The notes under the pieces were generated by a model. The model ran no database searches. It saw only the letters and a program-made list of their open reading frames with translations, and was not told where the DNA came from. Positions 1 to 5,700 of a stretch of DNA of 6,520 nt are shown here, piece by piece. The position numbers and the translations under genes are program-made. Each line of letters begins with the position of its first letter. Positions within the stretch are counted from its first letter, which is position 1. Source of the stretch: PALSA-607 sp036509315 (GTDB lineage Bacteria > Actinomycetota > Actinomycetes > Acidothermales > Acidothermaceae); contig DATCFU010000077.1 in the NCBI GenBank assembly GCA_036509315.1, positions 1-6,520 on the forward strand, given 5' to 3'.

Positions 1-169
1 CAATGGTTGAAAACTCTTAGTTCACAGGGTTTTCATTGCGTGTCATCGTTGACTGGCGTTGGCTGGTTTTGACTGTGGTGTTGCCCATCTGTTGCCCGAC
101 AGTGATCAACTTCTCGATACCAACAGGACGCCACTGCGATCCGTCACGGCGTCGCGCAGGTAGCCAGTG
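1..169. other. non-coding left flank, no gene recognised
   Basis: I see no convincing gene between the window edge and the vapC stop codon. The stretch is visibly richer in A and T at its far left than the neighbouring genes. It holds an imperfect stem (TGAAAAC at 8-14 with GTTTTCA at 29-35) and two copies of GTTGCCC at 80-86 and 91-97. The stem could be a weak terminator for a gene ending left of the window, but it has no T-tract. No tRNA gene or attachment core could be recognised. Confidence 0.5.
80..97. repeat. short direct repeat, GTTGCCC twice, 11-bp period
   Basis: GTTGCCC occurs at 80-86 and again at 91-97, one helical turn apart, in non-coding DNA downstream of vapC. Closely spaced short direct repeats can be binding sites, for example arm-type sites of an integrase, but no integrase is in view. 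Chance is a serious alternative for two 7-mers. Confidence 0.25.
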
Positions 170-607
170 TCAGGCGGTGGGCAGACTCAATCTGGTGGCG
201 ATATCGGTCGGTGTTTGGGCCAGCCCCGCCGCCAACAGTTTCCGGTCGGCGCTGACCAGCGGGACCGCGAGCTCGTGCGCCGCCGCCGCCCAGGCCGCGT
301 CGTAAAACGACAGCGCATGTGTGTGGGCAAGCTCGGCCGCTCGGCGGAACCATGGAGCGGTCATCCCCAGCGGCGGCCCGAGGATGGTGGTCAGGTCATC
401 AAGCTGATCGGCGACGTCGTCTGCCGTCCAACCCAACGCGCGGATCAACACGTTGCCCAACTCGTAGTAGGCCAGGTCCAGCACATGAGCATCAAGGCCG
501 CCGTTCAGATGAGCGGTGCGCAACGCGCGCGCTTGCGGCACCTCGTGCTCGCCCTCACTGTGGAACCACTTGATCAGCACCGACGTATCAACAAGCAGCC
601 GCGTCAC
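170..607 (-). CDS. vapC: PIN-domain ribonuclease toxin, VapC family
   Basis: This 145-residue protein has the length and layout of a VapC toxin, a magnesium-dependent endoribonuclease that cuts structured RNA such as tRNA or rRNA when its antitoxin is lost. The four acidic PIN positions are readable: D7 in the N-terminal LLVDTSVLIKW strand, E49 in AYYEL, D103 in SFYDAAW and D121 in SADRKL. All are intact, so the enzyme should be active. The start is GTG at 605-607, which overlaps the upstream antitoxin stop by 4 bp (GTGA), so the two genes are probably translationally coupled. Its place directly downstream of a ribbon-helix-helix gene is the standard vapBC order. The RNA target cannot be told from the sequence. 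Family assignment is confident; the exact subfamily is not assigned. Confidence 0.92.
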   Translation of the reverse strand: MTRLLVDTSVLIKWFHSEGEHEVPQARALRTAHLNGGLDAHVLDLAYYELGNVLIRALGWTADDVADQLDDLTTILGPPLGMTAPWFRRAAELAHTHALSFYDAAWAAAAHELAVPLVSADRKLLAAGLAQTPTDIATRLSLPTA

Positions 608-840
608 CGCGGAGTGTCGCGATCCCTACGAACAAGCTGAGCGGCCTCGAACTTGCCGGCCTCCCGGAAGCGCTGCTCAGAACGCGCGATCGCCTCGGCG
701 ACCTGCGCCGGATCACGCCGATCAAGCTCACGCCGGGCAGCCACCGCCAGCAACGCGCTACGACTCGTCGCCCGTCGCTTGGCCTCCGCGTCGATCTCGG
801 CCAGCAGCTCATCCGCCATCGACACCATCACCTTAGACAT
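604..840 (-). CDS. vapB: ribbon-helix-helix antitoxin, VapB family
   Basis: This 78-residue protein begins MSKVMVSMADELLAEIDAEA. A short beta strand (KVMVSM) is followed by two helices (residues about 8-20 and 25-38, with SRSALLAVAARREL). That is the MetJ/Arc/CopG ribbon-helix-helix fold, which dimerises and binds an operator. The charged C-terminal half (about 40-78, rich in E, R and D) is the likely toxin-wrapping tail. The start at 838-840 is preferred over an in-frame codon at 922-924 because the longer form would translate through the palindrome and has no family-like sequence. A TATACT hexamer also sits 6 nt before this ATG, as in leaderless mycobacterial genes. The stop overlaps the vapC start. 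In this family the antitoxin, alone or with toxin, represses its own operon. Confidence 0.88.
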   Translation of the reverse strand: MSKVMVSMADELLAEIDAEAKRRATSRSALLAVAARRELDRRDPAQVAEAIARSEQRFREAGKFEAAQLVRRDRDTPR

Positions 841-846
841 ACCAGA

Positions 847-875
847 AGTATAGCCACTGATACTGCCGACCGACT
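847..875 (-). promoter_or_regulatory. vapBC promoter, probably leaderless
   Basis: Read on the minus strand, TATACT occupies 852 to 847. Six bases (TCTGGT) follow, and then the ATG at 840. A SigA-type -10 element at that distance would place the transcription start on the A of the start codon, giving a leaderless mRNA, which is common in mycobacteria. No Shine-Dalgarno sequence lies before the ATG, as expected. The -35 region around 870-875 (AGTCGG on the minus strand) is a poor match to TTGACA, which is usual in this group. Confidence 0.6.
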
Positions 876-883
876 CAGACGCA

Positions 884-910
884 CAATCCCACTTGCCCAA
901 AGTGGGATTG
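884..910. promoter_or_regulatory. perfect 11-bp inverted repeat, candidate operator
   Basis: The arms CAATCCCACTT (884-894) and AAGTGGGATTG (900-910) are exact reverse complements separated by GCCCA. The element lies in the 102-bp gap between the two divergent antitoxin genes. It covers the likely -35 element of the plus-strand promoter and sits about 45-70 bp upstream of the vapB start. Both antitoxin families bind palindromic operators and autoregulate, so this is most likely the operator of the AbrB-like module, and it could couple both modules. It lacks a T-tract and lies between promoters, so it is unlikely to be a terminator. Confidence 0.65.
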
Positions 911-920
911 GCGGTATTCT
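893..920 (+). promoter_or_regulatory. promoter of the plus-strand TA module
   Basis: TTGCCC at 893-898 and TATTCT at 915-920 are separated by 16 bp. They match four of six bases of TTGACA and the TANNNT form of the -10 element. Transcription would start near 927, leaving a short leader that contains the ribosome binding site at 931-937. The -35 element falls in the centre of the 884-910 palindrome, so a bound repressor would block it. Confidence 0.5.
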
Positions 921-930
921 CCACGGGAGC

Positions 931-937
931 GAAGGAG
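931..937 (+). promoter_or_regulatory. ribosome binding site GAAGGAG
   Basis: GAAGGAG ends 5 nt before the ATG at 943. This spacing decides the start of the antitoxin gene: the in-frame GTG at 937-939 overlaps the site itself and so is unlikely to be used. Confidence 0.75.
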
Positions 938-942
938 TGTCA

Positions 943-1170
943 ATGACACTGATCGAGACTGACACGCGAAGTCGGGTCGTCATCCCGGGGCGTCCCAATG
1001 AGCGCTTCCTCGTCCAGGAAAACTCTGACGGGAGTTTGCTGCTGCAGCCGGTACGGGTGGTGTCGCAGGCGCAGGCCGACTACGACGCCGACCCCGAGTT
1101 GCGGTCCTTGCTTGCACGCGCGGCCGGATCGCCGACCGTCCACCGGCGCCGGCAGCGCCGGCCTCAGTGA
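943..1170 (+). CDS. short AbrB/MazE-like antitoxin
   Basis: This 75-residue protein fits a compact SpoVT/AbrB-type antitoxin. The N-terminal half has strand RSRVVIPG (about residues 9-16), a turn with RFLVQE (23-28), and a final strand GSLLLQPV (31-38). That pattern is close to the swapped-hairpin DNA-binding domain but without the usual helix-forming insert after the first strand. The linker AQADYDADPELRSLLARA (about 43-60) looks like a helical toxin-binding segment. The last residues are very basic (HRRRQRRPQ), which is unusual for a toxin-neutralising tail. The start at ATG 943 is set by a good ribosome binding site. The gene ends in a 4-bp overlap (GTGA) with the next gene. It probably binds the palindrome in front of it. 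The family call rests on motif shape and context, not on a database match. Confidence 0.7.
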   Translation: MTLIETDTRSRVVIPGRPNERFLVQENSDGSLLLQPVRVVSQAQADYDADPELRSLLARAAGSPTVHRRRQRRPQ

Positions 1171-1430
1171 GCAATGACGACGCCTATTCGCAGGTCGCCG
1201 ACCAACAACTCGACGCGTTGGAAGCCGGACCGGACGCTGACCTATACAGTGCGGTAATCGACGCGTGCGAGCTGATCTTCCGGCTTCCCAGCCAAGCCCA
1301 AGCACGTTCCACCGCGATCACGACCGCGGATGGCATCCGGCTGAGGCTGCCAGTAGCCGGATACCCCCCGTACAAGGTGTTCTGGTCATCGGAAGGTCCG
1401 CGCATCGAAGCGATATTCCCGCATCCGTGA
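1167..1430 (+). CDS. RelE/ParE-like small protein, probable toxin
   Basis: This 87-residue protein starts with GTG at 1167-1169, overlapping the antitoxin stop, with no clear ribosome binding site of its own, so coupled translation is likely. The predicted order is helix (about residues 8-19), helix (23-40, YSAVIDACELIF), then three strands: GIRLRLPV (53-60), YKVFW (65-69) and PRIEAIFPHP (74-83 region). The strand pattern and the aromatic YKVFW segment resemble the C-terminal sheet of RelE/ParE toxins, which act as ribosome-dependent mRNA endonucleases (RelE) or gyrase poisons (ParE). Oddly, the usual first beta strand is missing and the first 35 residues are strongly acidic, so activity is not certain. 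Its position behind an AbrB-like gene supports a TA role. It could also be a non-toxic partner. Confidence 0.6.
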   Translation: MSNDDAYSQVADQQLDALEAGPDADLYSAVIDACELIFRLPSQAQARSTAITTADGIRLRLPVAGYPPYKVFWSSEGPRIEAIFPHP

Positions 1431-1440
1431 ACGCCTCCGG

Positions 1441-1483
1441 GCTCGGTGAACAGCGCCCGAGCAGGGAGCCAAGCCCGCGGCTC
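1441..1483. terminator. possible bidirectional terminator hairpins
   Basis: The 79-bp gap between two converging stop codons (plus-strand toxin and jetD) contains two small G+C stems. One is GCTCGG (1441-1446) with CCGAGC (1457-1462), loop 10 nt. The other is GAGCC (1466-1470) with GGCTC (1479-1483), loop 8 nt. Neither has a T-tract on either strand. Actinobacterial terminators often lack one, and the convergent position calls for termination, but stems this short are common by chance at this GC content. Confidence 0.3.
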
Positions 1484-1509
1484 ACCACCGCCGCCGGCGT
1501 CGAGACGGC

Positions 1510-2787
1510 CTAGCTCGTGCTCAGGCCACGCCGACTGGATCTCTCCCACGCGCCCAAAAATCCAGTTAGTACCGCCTCTTCGTGCACAGGGCGGCCCAGT
1601 GCCCGCATCGTCGCCGCGAGTTCAGGATCCCAACACGCTTCGACCTGCCGGTCATCGAGGCGAATATCAGACGGTGCACCGGCCGCCGCAGCGACAGCCG
1701 CCTCATAATCGGCAGTCGCCATTTGCCACGGCACCACCCCGCACTGCGCGATGAGCCAGTTGGCGATCTCGATCCCCGCCCAATCGAAATCTCCGTGGTA
1801 AAGCAACTCCGCCTGACCCGCTCGCAATGCGTGCAGCACGTCGCAGGCAACGGCCGATGGCCAACCTGCCGTGCAGACGACCGCGAACCGGCCACCGTAT
1901 CGGTCAGCGAACGCTTCAAGAACTCGCGGGTTTTCGCACACGAGCACCCGTGTGGTCGGCTCGAGCCGAAGCCGAAGACCTTGCAAGTCGCGGCCGGTTA
2001 AGTGAATGGGATCACCATCGTCTGCGGCGTCACACAATCGCCGTTCGCGCGACCCGTGCGCTTGCGGGCGCAAACCCAATGTGAGCACGGTCGTCGAGAC
2101 AAGGTCAGTCGCCACGCCGAATCGAGACCACAGCTCACGCCGGCCGCGTGCATCTGGCGGTACGGCCCGCAGTCCTTCGGCTGCGGCGAGCGCACGTAGT
2201 ACGAGCGCCCCGACGGCTGTCCCGTCGTCGAGGGCGTGCGCGTCGTGTGCAAGCTCCGCGGCGAGGTCGCCCCGCGACATCGAGTCGGTGTCGAGCACCC
2301 GTTCGAGCACCGCCACCGCAGATGCCACCGTCACGCGTACGTCACCGATACGCGTCAACATCCCGCTCGCGCGGACACCGGCCAGCCACTCCGGCACCCA
2401 CGGCCTAGCGCGAAGGGCCCACGAACCCTCAACCCGAGATTGCAACAGTTCCAGGAGTTCTTCACGTCGTCGTGACACTGCCAACCGTTCGGCAGGGCGG
2501 TCGCGTAGCGGTTCGCCGGTTGCCGTCGCCACCACGTCGCGCAGCCCACGACCAGCGCGGCCGCGTAGTGTCATATCGAGTTCGGCTAGGTCGACGGACA
2601 CAGTGTCGGTAACGATCGACCTACCGAGCAGGCCTGCAAGTGCGTGCCGCGCCTCCCGGTCAAGGTTGCGCATCCGCACCCCACCGGTCACGTCGTTGCC
2701 CCGACGTTCGAGCGGCGCGCGCAACTGCGACCACACGCTCGACAGCGCGGGATCTGCAAGCCACGCAGGCAGTGCGGACGACGTCAT
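1510..2787 (-). CDS. jetD: Wadjet nuclease subunit JetD (TIGR02679/DUF2399, TOPRIM)
   Basis: This 425-residue protein has the size and motifs of the TIGR02679 family: an N-terminal DUF3323-like region (about 1-230) and a C-terminal DUF2399 TOPRIM-like domain (about 275-420). In Wadjet defence JetD is the topoisomerase-VI-A-like nuclease that cuts closed circular plasmid DNA after the JetABC motor has extruded it. Visible metal-site candidates are E285 in VLVCENP and the DxD pair D333/D335 in HGDFDWAG, with a further acidic pair in HEEAVL (E403, E404). CTAGWPS (305-311) lies between them, as in TOPRIM folds. The ATG at 2785-2787 overlaps the jetC stop (ATGA). The frame is open further upstream inside jetC, but that extension is antisense-frame noise. 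Length is normal, with no frameshift. It is the last gene of the operon. Confidence 0.9.
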   Translation of the reverse strand: MTSSALPAWLADPALSSVWSQLRAPLERRGNDVTGGVRMRNLDREARHALAGLLGRSIVTDTVSVDLAELDMTLRGRAGRGLRDVVATATGEPLRDRPAERLAVSRRREELLELLQSRVEGSWALRARPWVPEWLAGVRASGMLTRIGDVRVTVASAVAVLERVLDTDSMSRGDLAAELAHDAHALDDGTAVGALVLRALAAAEGLRAVPPDARGRRELWSRFGVATDLVSTTVLTLGLRPQAHGSRERRLCDAADDGDPIHLTGRDLQGLRLRLEPTTRVLVCENPRVLEAFADRYGGRFAVVCTAGWPSAVACDVLHALRAGQAELLYHGDFDWAGIEIANWLIAQCGVVPWQMATADYEAAVAAAAGAPSDIRLDDRQVEACWDPELAATMRALGRPVHEEAVLTGFLGAWERSSRRGLSTS

Positions 2788-5700
2788 GCCCCGACCGCGG
2801 TAAGACGTTGACCGTCCCACACGTGCCGGTATTGCGCGATGCCGCGTTCGGTCGGCGAACGCAGCGCCTCGTAGATCGCGAGGGACGGAACCGTCGCGTG
2901 ATCGCCCCAGAGTCGTTCGCTCGTGACAACAAAATCGAGGTCGAGGTCGACGAGCAGGCCGAACAACAGCGGATGGGTGCGCACGTCGATCTTCGGAAAT
3001 GCATCGTCGAGGAGGACGAACCGTGGGGCGTACGGCGCGGCACCGGCCACCGATGTGAAATGTGCTGCTGCTGCAGCAAAAAGCGGCAGGTAGCACACGA
3101 CCTTCTGCTCGCCTTGTGACAGCGGGGTCCGCCTGGTCAAGGTGGTCCAGCCCGGTGCCTCAGGCCTCGACAGCCTCACCCTGAACGCCGACCAACGCCG
3201 GTAGTCCAATGCTCGCCCGAGATGCTCGGCGTAACTCAACTCAGGACTGTCGCTCCGAGACGACTCGATCATGGTGTGCAGAGCGTCGCGAAGCCTTGTC
3301 CGCTCGTCGGGCAACAACGCCCCGAGCGAGCGGCCGAGCAGAGCAACGGAATCACGAACCTCCACACTGACGTCGTCGCGTAGCTCCCAATCGAGGCGTA
3401 CGCCGATGCCCTGCGACGTCCGCACACCGACCAGCAGCCGATTCATCGCGGCGACAAGATCGGTAGCCTCCTGTCGGCGAGCTCGCAATGCCTCGCCGAG
3501 TTCGCCGAGCAGATGCTCCTCGAACAGGGCACGCTCACGATTGCTCAACAACTCTCGGTCCGCAGCCACCCTGGCTGCCAGTCGCACCGCCAGGGTTGGC
3601 AACGGATGCTCCCCAGCATCGTCCTGGGCAAGGACAGCGAGCACGCCACCGACCTCGATGACGCGCGGTTGTGTCTCGGCAGCCGGTCCTGATGCCACGA
3701 CCTGCCACTCGCTGTAGATGTCGCTTTCGCCAACATTCTTCGCGGGCGCGGCCTCCTCAACGTAACGAGTCACGACTTGTTCGACGTCTGCGGCCAATCG
3801 GTCGACCGCGGCATGCTCGGGTGTGCGGAGCGTACCGAGTGCGGCGGTCTCGGCAGCAGTCGGATCGCGACCTAGGCCGGCCGAAAACAGTCCTGGCACT
3901 TCGAGCAAATGCGCCAACCGCATGGCCACGGCTGCCACGGACACGGCAACGTCGGCGAAGTGGGATTCGGCGATCCTGATGTCGGACGTCGCGGCACCGC
4001 GCTTTTCTCCCAGTTCCCGAAGCACAGACTCGGACGCATCCGCCCGTGACTGCGCGTCGGCTGCAAGCTGTCGTTGCATCGCCAGCTTTTCGTGCAGGGC
4101 AGCGACGCCGGCACCGAGTGCGTGCAGCAGCAAGACGTGTTCGGCTGCGGCGGCTGCCGCAAGACTCTCGGCGGCCTCTGCGTCACGTACGGTCTGCTGT
4201 GCGACAAGCGAGTCGGCTTGGCGGCTGGCGAAGTCGTCGCTCCACCTGGCCAGCGTCGCAGGCAGCCGGCTAACGTTCGCGGCCAACCGGTCGCGCTGTC
4301 TCGTCAGCTGACTCAACTGCTCGGCGCGGGCGTCGAGTCCCGTTCGGTCGGTGGGCAAAGCGTTCACTCGGGCAAGGTCGTCAAGCACGTGCCGAAGTTC
4401 GGCCAGCACCGATCGTGCTCGTGCGGCGTGGGCGCGCGCGGCGTTTGCATCGACCGCCGCACGCCCAAGGTCACCGGAGGCCGCGGAGAGCGTGGTCCGG
4501 GCCTCACGTAGAAAGGTCGACGAGGGCATCTGCCGAAGCCACGTCTCGAGCGCGATACGTTGCGCCGTCGCGGTCTGGCCATCGCGTCGTGCGGTATCAA
4601 GTGTGACCGTGGTGCGTGCGATCTCATCATCGATCTCGGTCAGTCGGCGACGCCGCTCAACAGCACGGGCGCTCGCACCGACATACTGCGGCACCGGTTT
4701 CGAGGCGCGGCCGCTGAGCACCCCGAGGCACCAGCCGCCATCTCGCCCGATCGCCGCGTGCGCGGGGTCTTCGACGTCGTCGAGCCGTTCACGGACAACG
4801 ACGCGCCGCAACACACCCGCGACGACGTCCGCAGGAACTTTCGTGTCGGCAACAGTGACAACCAGGACGTCGGCCAGTGTCGGCCCAGCGCTCGTTGCGG
4901 GTCCGTTGGACAGCACGGTGTCGAACTCGCCAGGTGCGAGAACCGACCCGTCAGGACGAATTGCCGCGTCGAGGATCCCGGACGATTCGAGCGCAGCTTC
5001 AATCGCGGCTCGTTCCGGTTGCGGCACGTCGGCGGCGAAATCGACGAGTCGCCAGAGCGGAACGGCAGTCTCGTCGCGACTCAGTCGCGGCAGCGCGGGA
5101 GGTGCGGGCGCGGGCTCCGGTTGCGCCTCGACCGCGGTCCGGCGGGAGTGGAGTTGCGCCAGTGCGGCGGTCGCGCTCGCTGCTCGGCTGGCTGCCTCAA
5201 TTTCGGCCGCGCGCGCGGTCTCGACCCCCGGTTGCGCAGCCGCTCGGGCAACGTTTGACAGCTCGTCGAGAGCAGCGTTGGTGAACTCGTCGGGCAGGGC
5301 GACAGCTGGCACGTCGACCTGCGCGGAAAGTGGCAGCGTCGCCCATTGGCGAAGGTCGCCACGAAGCTGTGCTTCTGCAGTGTCCGCGGCAGCATTGGCA
5401 GTCTCGTGCCGACGAGCTGCGGCTTCCTCGCGCTGCTCGGCCGCCTCCTCGACTCGCTGAGCGTCAGCGCGGGCGGCGTCAGCCCTCCTGACATCGTCGA
5501 GTGCGTCACGAACGACGTGGACGGCGGCCAGCCGAGCACCGAGCGCATCGGTCGCTTCTCGAAGCGACGTCGTCAGCACGTCAACCGCCGCTACGATCGC
5601 CTCGGCATCACCGTGTTCACGCAAACGTGGCTGCCCGAAGACGGCGGGAGGCGCGAACGCGGTATCGACGTCGCAGTGGGCGAGCTCAGTAGCAAGTGCG

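Noticed and set aside
884..910. Palindrome as a rho-independent terminator
   Set aside because: There is no T-tract on either side, and it lies between divergent promoters with no gene ending into it.
841..924. Longer vapB starting at 922-924
   Set aside because: It would translate through the palindrome and both promoter elements; the ATG at 838-840 has a well-placed -10 element and gives a normal antitoxin length.
937..942. GTG at 937 as start of the AbrB-like antitoxin
   Set aside because: It overlaps the GAAGGAG site and would have no ribosome binding site; ATG 943 has ideal spacing.
2006..2803. Plus-strand open frame of 265 codons antisense to jetD
   Set aside because: Ser/Arg-rich shadow of jetD with no recognisable domain; jetD has clear TOPRIM residues.
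2788..3096. N-terminal extension of jetD into the end of jetC
   Set aside because: The extension overlaps conserved jetC head codons and reads as Arg-rich noise; the ATG at 2785-2787 with an ATGA overlap is the natural start.
4351..5460. Long plus-strand open frame of 369 codons antisense to jetC
   Set aside because: Its product is Ser/Arg/Ala-rich low-complexity sequence, typical of the reverse strand of a high-GC gene, and the jetC frame explains the DNA fully.
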